Assembly: GCA_900757715.1 (NCBI GenBank)
Contig: CAAEOZ010000268.1
Coordinates: 1-8,255 of the forward strand
From: an uncultured Veillonella sp.
Lineage (GTDB): Bacteria; Bacillota; Negativicutes; Veillonellales; Veillonellaceae
Length of the DNA stretch: 8,255 nt
Reading direction: 5' to 3'
A program made the position numbers and the translations under genes. The notes below the pieces were generated by a model, which did not search any database, was not told where the DNA came from, and saw only the letters and a program-made list of their open reading frames with translations. How positions within the stretch are numbered: the stretch's first letter is position 1; the number at the start of each line of letters is the position of its first letter. Of this stretch, positions 1-7,200 are shown in pieces.

Positions 1-97
1 AGCAGGCGTTGAAGTTAACCGTAAAATGTTGGCTGACTTGGCAGTTAACGATGCAGCAGCATTCGCTAAACTTGTTGAAGTAGCTAAAAACGCTTAA
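1..97 (+). CDS. rplT: 50S ribosomal protein L20, C-terminal end (5' truncated by window)
   Basis: Reading from base 2 gives 31 residues, starting AGVEVNRKMLADLAVND and ending EVAKNA before TAA at 95-97. This matches the well conserved L20 C-terminus (A-G-[IV]-E-x-N-R-K-x-L-[AS]-[DE]-L-A-[VI]-x-D). L20 binds 23S rRNA early in assembly of the large subunit, and in Firmicutes it normally closes an infC-rpmI-rplT operon, so those genes are expected just upstream of the window. An intrinsic terminator follows 20 bases after the stop, consistent with rplT being last in its operon. The final six codons and the stop are repeated downstream at 738-758. Only the end of the gene is visible, so nothing can be said about its leader or autoregulation. 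Confidence 0.93.
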   Translation, partial: AGVEVNRKMLADLAVNDAAAFAKLVEVAKNA

Positions 98-158
98 TAA
101 CATAACAATACATAGTAAGGACTCTCTTTGGAGGGTCCTTTTTTGTATGGTGAAAGTA
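77..158 (+). repeat. Direct repeat, copy A: rplT tail plus terminator (82 bp)
   Basis: This stretch covers the last six codons of rplT, its stop, a 20-base spacer, the terminator hairpin and about 14 bases beyond it. It recurs at 738-819 with no gaps (constant offset of 661) and four substitutions, giving 78 of 82 identical by eye. All four differences fall in the spacer between stop codon and hairpin. This copy is the original, because it is continuous with the L20 reading frame. The repeats flank the 160-aa secreted-protein gene. Confidence 0.9.
117..144 (+). terminator. Intrinsic terminator of the rplT operon
   Basis: A 10-bp stem is formed by AAGGACTCTC (117-126) and GAGGGTCCTT (131-140), with one internal T-G wobble and a TTTG loop. 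The T-tract continues to 144. It lies 20 bases after the rplT stop and should end the ribosomal-protein transcript. Confidence 0.9.
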
Positions 159-179
159 ATAGATTATCAATACTTTTAT

Positions 180-201
180 AATATGATATCCTATACATAT
201 A
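180..201 (+). promoter_or_regulatory. Shared 22-bp upstream element, copy 1 (putative promoter/operator)
   Basis: The element reads AATATGATAT, then C, then CTATACATATA. It differs by a single base from 2080-2101. It ends 37 bases before the ATG of the 160-aa gene, while the other copy ends 41 bases before the ATG of the 443-aa gene. A consensus -10 hexamer TATAAT lies at 198-203, overlapping the element's end, but no good -35 hexamer sits 17 bases upstream. An activator-dependent promoter or an operator is therefore as likely as a plain sigma-A promoter. Its role is inferred only from position and repetition. Confidence 0.5.
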
Positions 202-238
202 ATGTGTGTGATAATATTAAAAGAGAGGATTTAAATTA

Positions 239-721
239 ATGAAAAAGTTATTTTCTATGTTATTGTTAGCATGTATAGTAATACCATTACAAATCCAAGC
301 TATATCGATGGAAGCTATTACAAATGATAAGAATAATATTCCTATTCTTACAGGGAAAAATGCCATTACGTATTTTGTAGACAAGAGTTCTATTAAAAGA
401 ATAGAAGAGAACCAGTTTATTTATAAAGTACAGGCAGTTGTATATGAGGTTGAAAATAATAATAGTAGTAGAACTGATTCATATATTCACAAGGTTTTAG
501 TTACTTATCGATATAATAAACAAGCTAGCTCTGGTATGAAATTAACGATAAATAGTGTGGAAGATTTTAATTATGATGGCGTAGCCTTGGGTGCCTTTAG
601 CAATATTCCAGAACAATACGTTGATGTAGCTTTGCGTGATCCTAAATATGCTGTAGGTAAATATATCTTTAAAGAAGCTTATGGTACAGCTTTTGAAAAT
701 ATGACTCTTCATAAGAAATAA
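239..721 (+). CDS. Small exported protein of unknown function (160 aa)
   Basis: I do not recognise a named family. The N-terminus is MKK followed by a hydrophobic stretch to about residue 19, with a plausible signal peptidase I site after IQA at residue 21. An alternative lipobox-like LLAC at residues 9-12 comes very early, and the hydrophobic stretch continues past it, so a lipoprotein is less likely. The mature part is about 139 residues, mostly alternating beta-like segments. These include YFVDKSSIK (about 45-53), then IYKVQAVVYEV (about 61-71) and KVLVTYRY (about 85-92), a pattern that looks like a small beta-sandwich domain. It contains no cysteine. The start is supported by AGAGAGGA at 222-229, nine bases before the ATG. 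The gene stands alone between two copies of the rplT terminator and shares an upstream element with the 443-aa gene. The envelope location is inferred; the function is unknown. Confidence 0.8.
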   Translation: MKKLFSMLLLACIVIPLQIQAISMEAITNDKNNIPILTGKNAITYFVDKSSIKRIEENQFIYKVQAVVYEVENNNSSRTDSYIHKVLVTYRYNKQASSGMKLTINSVEDFNYDGVALGAFSNIPEQYVDVALRDPKYAVGKYIFKEAYGTAFENMTLHKK

Positions 722-737
722 GATAAATGAGTTTATG

Positions 738-819
738 GAAGTAGCTAAAAACGCTTAATAGCATAATAATACAGATTAAGGACTCTCTTTGGAGGGTCCT
801 TTTTTGTATGGTGAAAGTA
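738..819 (+). repeat. Direct repeat, copy B: displaced rplT tail plus terminator
   Basis: This is the second copy of 77-158. It begins 17 bases after the stop of the 160-aa gene. It retains the last six rplT codons and stop (738-758) with no reading frame entering from an L20 gene, plus the whole hairpin. The substitutions relative to copy A are at 761, 767, 774 and 776. The abrupt loss of similarity at both ends marks the borders of a duplication or insertion. Confidence 0.9.
778..805 (+). terminator. Duplicated intrinsic terminator, now serving the 160-aa gene
   Basis: The hairpin and T-tract are identical to 117-144: a 10-bp stem (778-787 with 792-801), a TTTG loop and T to 805. It lies 56 bases after the stop at 721, so the small secreted-protein gene should be an isolated transcript closed by a copy of the rplT terminator. 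Confidence 0.88.
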
Positions 820-973
820 TGATATAGCTACATTTATATTTTAGTGTAAAATACTAAATCGTTTTAGCTGTTTTATAAAGTGAAATAAACTATCAAAAAA
901 GTAAAATATAAAAGAGGAGTTTTATTATAGCTTGTAGAACTAACATAGTAATAAACTTATTTAAGGTGCTTGT

Positions 974-981
974 AAAAGGAG
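974..981 (+). promoter_or_regulatory. Ribosome binding site that fixes the start of the DUF3298-like gene
   Basis: AAAAGGAG lies eight bases before ATG 990. The open frame extends upstream to GTG 966 and beyond, but this site and the signal peptide that begins at MGIFKK show that 990 is the true start. Confidence 0.8.
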
Positions 982-989
982 ACATTATT

Positions 990-1631
990 ATGGGAATCTT
1001 TAAAAAGCTATGTATGACCTCTATGTTAGGTGTTATGTTAACTGTACCAACGTATGCAACTGTTGTTACAGGCAGTCAATCAGATGTAAATTTAGATTTA
1101 AAGTATCCTTTAGTTTATACAGATCATGCTTATGCTCAAAGAGTTATTAATACAGATATTGCAAATTATGTACTCGAAGCAAAGGATATGTATTACAACC
1201 AACATATTTATCAAGTTTCTCAAAACTATAAGGTTACCTATGAGGATAGTCAAGTTGTTTCAATCCTACTAACTACCTATTATTACTACGCCGGAGCTGC
1301 TCATGGTATGTATAATACAAGAGGTCTTGTATATAATAAAGTAACAGGTCAACGCATTCCATTATATAACTATATAAAAATTGCGAATGCAGCACAATTG
1401 GATAACGGCTTACGATCCCATGTATTAAGTTATTATACAGGTAATCATACAAAGAGCTATATTCCAAGTGGATGGAGTGTAAAATATGTAACCGATAACT
1501 ATTGCTTACGTGGTAAGGGGAACATTGATTTAGTTTACCAACCATATGAACTAGGACCGTACGCAGCTGGTAATACCTATATTGGTTTTACACCAAAAGC
1601 CATTGAATACTTTAACCGCATGAACTCCTAA
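990..1631 (+). CDS. Exported DUF4163/DUF3298 (RsiV/PdaC-like) protein
   Basis: The protein has 213 aa. A signal peptide runs from MGIFKK through a hydrophobic core, with likely cleavage after TYA at residue 23. The mature region starts with the strand-rich DUF4163-type part, including the hallmark YYYYAGAAHG at 97-106 and then the TG-x-x-[IL]-x-L turn near 119-125. It ends with a DUF3298-type part, where YQPYELGPYAAGN at 183-195 matches the family's F-x-x-Y-x-[IL]-x-P-Y-A-x-G signature. This pair of domains occurs in RsiV-type anti-sigma factors, which bind lysozyme, and in the N-terminal part of PdaC-like deacetylases. Here there is neither a transmembrane anti-sigma part nor a deacetylase domain, so it is a free secreted or periplasmic version whose ligand is unknown. 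It appears to be monocistronic, ending at the hairpin at 1705-1741. The family call is by motif memory; the function is inferred. Confidence 0.82.
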   Translation: MGIFKKLCMTSMLGVMLTVPTYATVVTGSQSDVNLDLKYPLVYTDHAYAQRVINTDIANYVLEAKDMYYNQHIYQVSQNYKVTYEDSQVVSILLTTYYYYAGAAHGMYNTRGLVYNKVTGQRIPLYNYIKIANAAQLDNGLRSHVLSYYTGNHTKSYIPSGWSVKYVTDNYCLRGKGNIDLVYQPYELGPYAAGNTYIGFTPKAIEYFNRMNS

Positions 1632-1704
1632 TACAAGTGTAGCTTTAAATTGTGTCTTATCAGTACATTGATGCATTAAATAGTATTCTTGTTATAAACT
1701 CTAT

Positions 1705-1741
1705 AAAAGCCTATAGTACATATACAGTATTATAGGCTTTT
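1705..1741. terminator. Bidirectional terminator between convergent genes
   Basis: A 15-bp stem is formed by 1705-1719 and 1727-1741 with a 7-base loop and one G-T wobble. The outer 11 pairs (AAAAGCCTATA with TATAGGCTTTT) are perfect. A flanking T-run is available on each strand. It lies between the stop of the DUF3298-like gene (1631, plus strand) and the stop of the Cys/Asn-rich gene (1757, minus strand), so it can end both transcripts. Confidence 0.8.
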
Positions 1742-1756
1742 AGTGTACTTATCATA

Positions 1757-2026
1757 TTATCTTCTATATCCGCCACATCCTCTAGTATTAGAGTTTTGAC
1801 CACAGTAACTTTGGCTAGTATTGTTACAAACTGTATTGTTATTATTACAGTTGTATTGAGCGTTATTATTACAATTGTATTGAGTATCTGCATTACATTT
1901 ATACTGAGCATTGGTATTGCAATTTGCTTGTGATCCATTGCATACATAATCATAAGCAAATCCTGTAGATACAGCCGCTGTCACGGCTAAAAGCGTCATG
2001 ACAATCATACGTTTTGTAAACTTCAT
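1757..2026 (-). CDS. Exported Asn/Cys-rich repeat peptide with a periodic cysteine ladder (89 aa)
   Basis: The start is the ATG at 2026, preceded eight bases upstream by AGGAGG in the context AGGAGGTGAT, an essentially perfect anti-16S match. An in-frame GTG at 2035 overlaps that site and is not used. The signal peptide is MKFTKR plus a hydrophobic core, with likely cleavage after GFA at residue 24. The mature 65 residues are low in complexity: mainly Asn, Gln, Tyr, Thr and Cys, with two to three copies of the octad QYNCNNNA. Eight cysteines lie at 29, 36, 44, 52, 60, 67, 75 and 84, spaced 7-9 apart. The tail is GCGGYRR. I know no named family for it. The even number of regularly spaced cysteines suggests a disulfide ladder or metal binding in the envelope, but that is inference. 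It is transcribed divergently from the 443-aa gene. Confidence 0.78.
   Translation of the reverse strand: MKFTKRMIVMTLLAVTAAVSTGFAYDYVCNGSQANCNTNAQYKCNADTQYNCNNNAQYNCNNNNTVCNNTSQSYCGQNSNTRGCGGYRR
1844..1915 (-). repeat. Tandem 24-bp repeats inside the Cys/Asn-rich gene
   Basis: Three consecutive imperfect 24-base units start at 1844, 1868 and 1892. On the plus strand each begins ATTACA and continues with TTGTATTGAG or a close variant. A degenerate fourth unit starts at 1916. Each unit encodes one octad of the protein (QYNCNNNA type), so copy number could change without shifting the frame. Confidence 0.75.
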
Positions 2027-2034
2027 AGGTATCA

Positions 2035-2040
2035 CCTCCT
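2035..2040 (-). promoter_or_regulatory. Near-perfect ribosome binding site of the Cys/Asn-rich gene
   Basis: On the minus strand AGGAGG is followed by TGAT, with eight bases to the ATG at 2026. It is the strongest such site in the window and implies high translation of a very small exported product. Confidence 0.85.
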
Positions 2041-2050
2041 CATTTCTATA

Positions 2051-2075
2051 CTTATATTGTACTACTAAATGTCAA
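2051..2075 (-). promoter_or_regulatory. Possible promoter of the Cys/Asn-rich gene
   Basis: On the minus strand there is a perfect -35 hexamer TTGACA (2075-2070). The best -10-like match, TATAAG (2056-2051), is only 13 bases away, which is shorter than normal. The -35 is convincing and the -10 is not, so the call is tentative. The shared 22-bp element lies just upstream of this -35, so it could influence both divergent genes. Confidence 0.35.
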
Positions 2076-2079
2076 CTAA

Positions 2080-2101
2080 AATATGATATTCTATACATAT
2101 A
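2080..2101 (+). promoter_or_regulatory. Shared 22-bp upstream element, copy 2
   Basis: The sequence is identical to 180-201 except for C to T at 2090. It ends 41 bases before ATG 2143. A -10-like TATACT lies at 2100-2105, matching the relative position of TATAAT at copy 1. It sits in the 116-base divergent gap between the Cys/Asn-rich gene and the 443-aa gene. Confidence 0.5.
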
Positions 2102-2142
2102 TACTATTTGAGAGGCATTATGTGAAAGGATGAGAGTCTATT

Positions 2143-3474
2143 ATGAAACGTATATTGATGGCTACACTATGTTTTAGCTGTGTTACGTTAGGAAGTCATG
2201 CGATTGATATTAATATACCAGGTGCGGATCCTACAATATCAAAGGATGCATATCAAAATTATCGCAAGACTGATTTAGATGTACACAAGATGGAACGTGA
2301 GGTTGAAGCAGAAATAAAAGATTATATGCCCAAAGCTGTGGTAGGTAATGGTGATATAGATTTAGATAAGGTAATTTATTCAAATCGTGAGTTAAACCAT
2401 TCGTTAAATTTTTCTTCAACAGTATTTATTTTAAAGGAGGGTGGAGCAAATATAAAATTTACTATGCCATATCCAAGTAGGTATGGTAATACTGAAAAAA
2501 TTTCAGATGGCACCTCTGCTTTCGAACAGGCAATAATTATGAGTCCTAATGGAATTATGGCCTATGAATTACGACTTCAACTAGCTGGAAATAATTGGGA
2601 AGATAGTAAGATTCCATATAACAAGTTGACTATTGATGATATGAAAGCTATTGCAGAGAAAACAGCTGGAGTGTATAAAGCGCCTAATCCTTCTTTATAT
2701 GCTGATAAATTTATGTATCCTACTATAGAAAAAGCTACATGGGATGTAACATACGCTAAGGGGACTCCGATGGTAGGGAGTATCAATTTTACAATGAAGG
2801 ATACACCTACAATTTCCTATCATATCGGTTACAATTTGACACCTAAAAAACAGTTGAATTCATTGGAGAAACAAGGTGTAGATAAGACTAAAGAAATTAT
2901 AATGTCACCTTTGGTAAACTATGTTCTACCATCTATTGAGCCAGCTAAGGATATCCTTTCTAAAAGTAAGACATTAAAAATTAATGATTTTATATTTTTA
3001 ACACTAAAAACAAGTAAAATGGTACGGGTAGATAAAAGCGATTCGTATATGTACATACATGATAGTGATCATTATAAAGAGGGGATTATGGTGATGCCAA
3101 TAGCAGATACTGATATGCAGCATCTAGAGAATATATTCCCAAAAGTTGTACGAAGTATTATTATGTCTGACAAATATTCGATGCGACAACCAATTCAATT
3201 TGCTACTGTATGGAATGATGCTATGCCATCTGTATACTTACAAATTAAGCGCCCTAAAACAACTTTGTATATGTTAATATCTCATGACAAACAATTTGTA
3301 TATACGCACTTTATTATGTCTAATAATAGTAATCTATTGGTAAAAGACTATCGTGATATTGTGCAATATGTGGATACTAATAACAATAAGGACTACTATA
3401 ATACATTCCAAAGTGGACTGGGGGCTAAGATGCCAAAAGAAATGGTTACTTATGATATTAAGAATATAAAATAG
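2143..3474 (+). CDS. Large exported protein of unknown function (443 aa)
   Basis: I do not recognise the family. The signal peptide is MKR plus a hydrophobic core rich in Leu and Cys, with cleavage likely after SHA at residue 20. The mature protein of about 423 residues has no further hydrophobic span, so it should be soluble in the periplasm or outside the cell. An N-terminal charged stretch (about 42-62) looks helical. Two beta-rich regions follow: about 85-235, with strand pairs around IKFTMPYP, YELRLQL and ISYHIGYNLTP, and about 285-410, with IFLTLKTS, GIMVMPIAD and TLYMLISHDKQFVYTHFIM. They may be diverged copies of one domain, but this is a visual impression only. AAAGGATGAG (2125-2134) supplies the ribosome site. 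The gene is single, with a divergent neighbour upstream and a strong terminator downstream. Confidence 0.8.
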   Translation: MKRILMATLCFSCVTLGSHAIDINIPGADPTISKDAYQNYRKTDLDVHKMEREVEAEIKDYMPKAVVGNGDIDLDKVIYSNRELNHSLNFSSTVFILKEGGANIKFTMPYPSRYGNTEKISDGTSAFEQAIIMSPNGIMAYELRLQLAGNNWEDSKIPYNKLTIDDMKAIAEKTAGVYKAPNPSLYADKFMYPTIEKATWDVTYAKGTPMVGSINFTMKDTPTISYHIGYNLTPKKQLNSLEKQGVDKTKEIIMSPLVNYVLPSIEPAKDILSKSKTLKINDFIFLTLKTSKMVRVDKSDSYMYIHDSDHYKEGIMVMPIADTDMQHLENIFPKVVRSIIMSDKYSMRQPIQFATVWNDAMPSVYLQIKRPKTTLYMLISHDKQFVYTHFIMSNNSNLLVKDYRDIVQYVDTNNNKDYYNTFQSGLGAKMPKEMVTYDIKNIK

Positions 3475-3550
3475 TTTAGTTAATTATTTAGAATTAAAAA
3501 AACTATCCTGCATTTTTTAAAATTACAAATTTATCATTGCTTTTATATGG

Positions 3551-3596
3551 ATTACATTGTATACTTTAATCAAAAGTTATACAGTGTAATTTTTTT
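3551..3596 (+). terminator. Strong intrinsic terminator after the 443-aa gene
   Basis: A 13-bp stem (3551-3563 with 3578-3590, one T-G wobble) is extended inward by CTTT/AAAG (3564-3567 with 3573-3576) around a single bulged T. A 5-base loop closes it, and a run of seven T follows (3590-3596). It lies 77 bases after the stop at 3474 and isolates the restriction operon from the upstream secreted-protein genes. Confidence 0.85.
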
Positions 3597-3649
3597 ACAT
3601 GCAAAAATAAATATAAAATGAAAACTGTTTTTGAGGAAGAGGTGACATA

Positions 3650-4219
3650 GTGTATATTAAAGATATGTTTCATAGTAATACAGGGGTATCACAATATCGA
3701 TTAGAGGAAAGCACTAGTAAAGATGCAGTGCTATATACCTTGTATGGACAGAACGAATTATATGAAGATTTAACTGGTGTACCTGGCGCTATGAGTGATA
3801 GAAAACAGATTCGTACAGAATATAAAGGCTCTACTCTTAAAGCAGGCGATTTAATATTTAGTACAATATCTGGTATGGCTACACTTGTTACTGCCGATCA
3901 TGAAGGGTATCTTTTTACTCAAAACTATGTTCGGATGGAGCTTTTGAATACACCAATAGACAAAAAGTTTATGGCTTATTTGATTAATGAGAATCCTAAA
4001 ATTAGAAAGCAGTTCAAACAAAATCTACAGGGAAGTCAGGTTGTACGATATAGTCTAAGCTTATTAAAAGAAATACAGTTACCAAAACTACCATCAATTG
4101 AAACGCAACGTATTATGGGGGATATTTATTTTAAACAATTACGACTAAGATCATTAAAACAGCGTGTGGCAGATAACACATATCGTAAAGCAATTATTAT
4201 GTTACAGGGAGTAAACTAA
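3650..4219 (+). CDS. Short, single-TRD type I restriction specificity-like protein (half HsdS)
   Basis: The protein has 189 aa, about half the usual HsdS length. Residues 1-145 form one target-recognition-like domain: the opening IKDMFHSNTGVSQYRL, the KAGDLIFSTISGMATLV turn (64-80), and the FTQNYVRMEL and FMAYLINENPKIRKQF segments (89-123). They end with the QGSQVVRYSLSLLKEIQLPKLP motif (127-148) that closes HsdS TRDs. Residues 149-186 form the single conserved coiled-coil helix. HsdS normally has two TRDs and two such helices and binds two HsdM; this protein would have to dimerise or pair with another S protein. The start is GTG 3650, because AGAGGTGA (3638-3645) is well placed; ATG 3665 has no such site. 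The gene ends one base before hsdR, whose ribosome site lies inside it, so the two are probably translationally coupled. It lacks the LRFPGF motif seen in the downstream HsdS. Confidence 0.8.
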   Translation: MYIKDMFHSNTGVSQYRLEESTSKDAVLYTLYGQNELYEDLTGVPGAMSDRKQIRTEYKGSTLKAGDLIFSTISGMATLVTADHEGYLFTQNYVRMELLNTPIDKKFMAYLINENPKIRKQFKQNLQGSQVVRYSLSLLKEIQLPKLPSIETQRIMGDIYFKQLRLRSLKQRVADNTYRKAIIMLQGVN

Positions 4220-4220
4220 T

Positions 4221-7200
4221 ATGACAGAGCTAGAATTTGAAAATAAATTAATTGAGCAGTTATCAACTGGTATTGTGACTAATACAGCTAATTCTAATCA
4301 AATAGGTGATACAATTGATGCTTACGGTAATATGAAGGTTTATAAAAGTAAACTTTGGAAGTATGAGCCAACTATAAAAACAACAGAGGCACTTTGGGAT
4401 AACTTCCGCAAGATTTTATATCAATTGAATCAAAATCAATTGACACAACCATTAAGTGATACAGAATTTAAACAAGTTCAAAAGGTAATTAATGAACTGT
4501 ATACACCATATCAAGCAGGGCAGTTTCTATATGGTATCAATGGCGTATCCCAAGTAGAGGTTGACTTAGATGATGGCCGTCATGTATTTTTAACAGTATT
4601 TGATCAAAAACAAATTGGGGCAGGTAATACTGTCTATCAAGTAGTTAGTCAAATTAAGCGAGAGCCGCAAATTGCAGGTCGTCCAGAACGCCGTTTTGAC
4701 ACAACGCTACTCATTAATGGTTTACCTATTATTCAAATTGAGGAAAAATCTGTTAAACATCATGTAGATGAAGCATTAAATCAAATGCATCAATATATTC
4801 AAGAGAAACAATATAGTGATATTTTCTCAACAGTTCAAATTCTAGTTGCAATGACGCCAAATAGAATTAAATATATGGCGAATACTACGGCAGATCTGTT
4901 TAATAAAGACTTTGCTTTTGAATGGCAAAATCCTAATGATAACAAGGTTGTTCGCAATTGGACTACATTTGCAGATATGTTCCTTAGCATACCAATGGCA
5001 CATCAAATGTCTACATTATTTACTATTCTTGATGGTACTAAGAATAAACAAATGCTTAAGGTTATGCGTCCTTATCAAGTATATGCTACAAAAGCAGTTT
5101 TAAATGAATTAAAACGGGCTGATTTTGATTTGCCAATTAATAAATTAGGTTATGTCTGGCATACAACAGGATCAGGTAAAACGATTACTAGTTTTAAAAC
5201 TGCCTGGTTGGCGAGTCGCATGCCAAATGTTGATAAGGTTGTATTCGTCGTTGACCGTATAGCACTAACGAAACAAACTGAAGCAAATTATAAAGCCTAT
5301 GATCCTGAAGGCTCTATTGATATTGATGGTAAACAATTTGATACGGTTGGTGGAACAGAAAATACTTCGGCATTAAAGAGAAAATTAAATGAAAAAGGGT
5401 ATGGCATTATTGTTACGTCTGTACAAAAACTAAATACTCTCATTAATCGTAAAGACTTTGTAGTACCTAAGAAGAATTTTGTGTTCATTGTCGATGAGGC
5501 GCATAGATCTACCGGTGGTGAAAGCTTTGAGGATTTACAAAAGGTATTTAAAGGTGCTGCTTGGGTTGGATATACAGGAACACCTATGTTCGATAAGGTG
5601 GTTGGTAAAAAAGGTACTAAAACTCATGAAGTCTTTGGTAAGTTGTTACATGCATATACTATTCGAGAAGCTATTGCAGATAAAAATGTATTAGGTTTTA
5701 AAGTGGATTTTGAAACTACAATTGCCGAAGATCAAATGAAACAAGAGTACTTACCCAAATTTTATAAGGCACAATATCCTGATTGGAATGAACAAGATAT
5801 TGAACGTAAAATCGCTAACCTTACCGACAATGATATGGATGACATGATTGAACCAAGTTTCTATGATAATAATCCTAATCATGTACGATTGGTAGTGGAA
5901 GATATCTTTAAAAATTGGCGAAACCGTTCTAATGATGGTGCCTATAACGCTATGCTCACTACTCATGTAGGTGGCAATAAACCTAGTACACCAATGGCAT
6001 TGATGTACTTTGAAGAATTTGAACGAGTGAATCAAGAACGCCAAAAGCAAGGGCTTCCTACGTTAAAAGTTGGTATTACTTTCAGCATGAGTACTAATAA
6101 TAGTGATAACCAATTAACTACAAATGATGGTCTATTATGTGCTATGAAACATTACAATAAAATGTTTGGTACTAGTTTTGGCTTAGATGATGTATCGGGC
6201 TATACTCAGGATTTAACAACACGCTTAAATCGTACAGCACAAGATGGGCAATATTTAGATATTGTTATCGTTGTAGATCAACTCTTGACTGGTTTTGATG
6301 CACCACAACTAAATACGCTATATGTGGATCGTACATTAAAGGATGCAATGCTAATTCAGGCGTATTCTAGAACCAATCGCATTGCCGACAATCAAGGAAA
6401 GCCATGGGGCCGTATAGTCAATTACAGGTGGCCAGCTAAAAACGAAGAACTCATGAATCGAGCCCTAAGTATTTATGCGAATAAACACTCTGCTGATGTA
6501 CAAGACACATTAGTAGATACAAAAGTTTTAGTTGATAGTGGTGTTTTGGCCAAACCTTTCAAGGAACAATTTGAAGAAGTAAGACAAGTGGTAGATCGTC
6601 TTGCAGATATGACGGATAACTTTACAGAGGTTCCTGCTAGTGAAGCTAAGCAAGAAGAAATGTTTAATCTTATGCGTACATATAGCGCTGGAATGTCAAA
6701 GCTAAAACAATATGATCCAGATGTTGTTAATGGTGAAGACATCGGGTTTGACTATGATAATCCAGATGAGCTTGTTACATTGCTTGGGATGACACCTGAA
6801 CAGGAAGAAATGTTAACCACATCTCTGTATAACGATTTGAAAGAACGTATTGCTGAAAATCATGATGTACCAGTTGCTCAAATTGAACTACGTATGATAC
6901 ATGTAAAGCAAATTAGTGTCAACTATGACTATCTTACTGAATTAATTGAAGCGTTAATGAATGCTGTTCATGAAAAACGTATGGATGTAGCTGCGGATTA
7001 TCGTGAAAAAATTAATGATTTTGCAATGGCTTTAGATGATCGCCAATATGCAAAACAAATTAATAATGCGGTTGATGCAATTTATAAAGGTACGTATCCA
7101 CCTGAAGGAAAGGAAATCCAATATCCTGTAAAGTTAACTAGTTTGGAAGTCATTGAAGATGTAAATACAATGATTATGAAAGATGATATTTTTGATTTCC

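Noticed and set aside
735..758. A seven-codon mini-ORF (MEVAKNA) at the duplicated rplT tail.
   Set aside because: The ATG arises at the repeat border, has no convincing ribosome site, and merely reads the leftover L20 codons. It is a remnant of the duplication.
77..819. The idea that the rplT repeats are true phage-type attachment sites.
   Set aside because: No integrase or excisionase gene is visible, and the enclosed segment is only about 660 bp with a single secreted-protein gene. Homologous recombination or segmental duplication explains it better.
1844..1939. A CRISPR-like array, suggested by the 24-bp periodicity.
   Set aside because: There are no spacers: the units are directly adjacent, keep one reading frame and encode the protein octad. 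No cas genes are nearby.
1711..1959. An 82-aa minus-strand open frame overlapping the Cys/Asn-rich gene.
   Set aside because: It lies in another frame across the same 24-bp repeats, starts inside the gene without a ribosome site, and runs through the terminator. It is a shadow of the repeat-rich sequence.
2436..2443. A strong AAGGAGGG ribosome-site-like sequence inside the 443-aa gene.
   Set aside because: No ATG, GTG or TTG follows at a usable distance in a meaningful frame. It encodes Lys-Glu-Gly-Gly in the protein.
3594..3622. A promoter for the restriction operon (TTTACA near 3594 and TATAAA near 3612).
   Set aside because: These two hexamers are only 12 bases apart, and other pairings score poorly. 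A promoter must exist downstream of the 3551-3596 terminator, but I cannot place it.
5751..6050. Open frames opposite to or inside hsdR (for example 5751-6050 and 6473-6742 on the minus strand).
   Set aside because: They are shadow frames of a conserved, full-length hsdR and have no ribosome sites or recognisable products.
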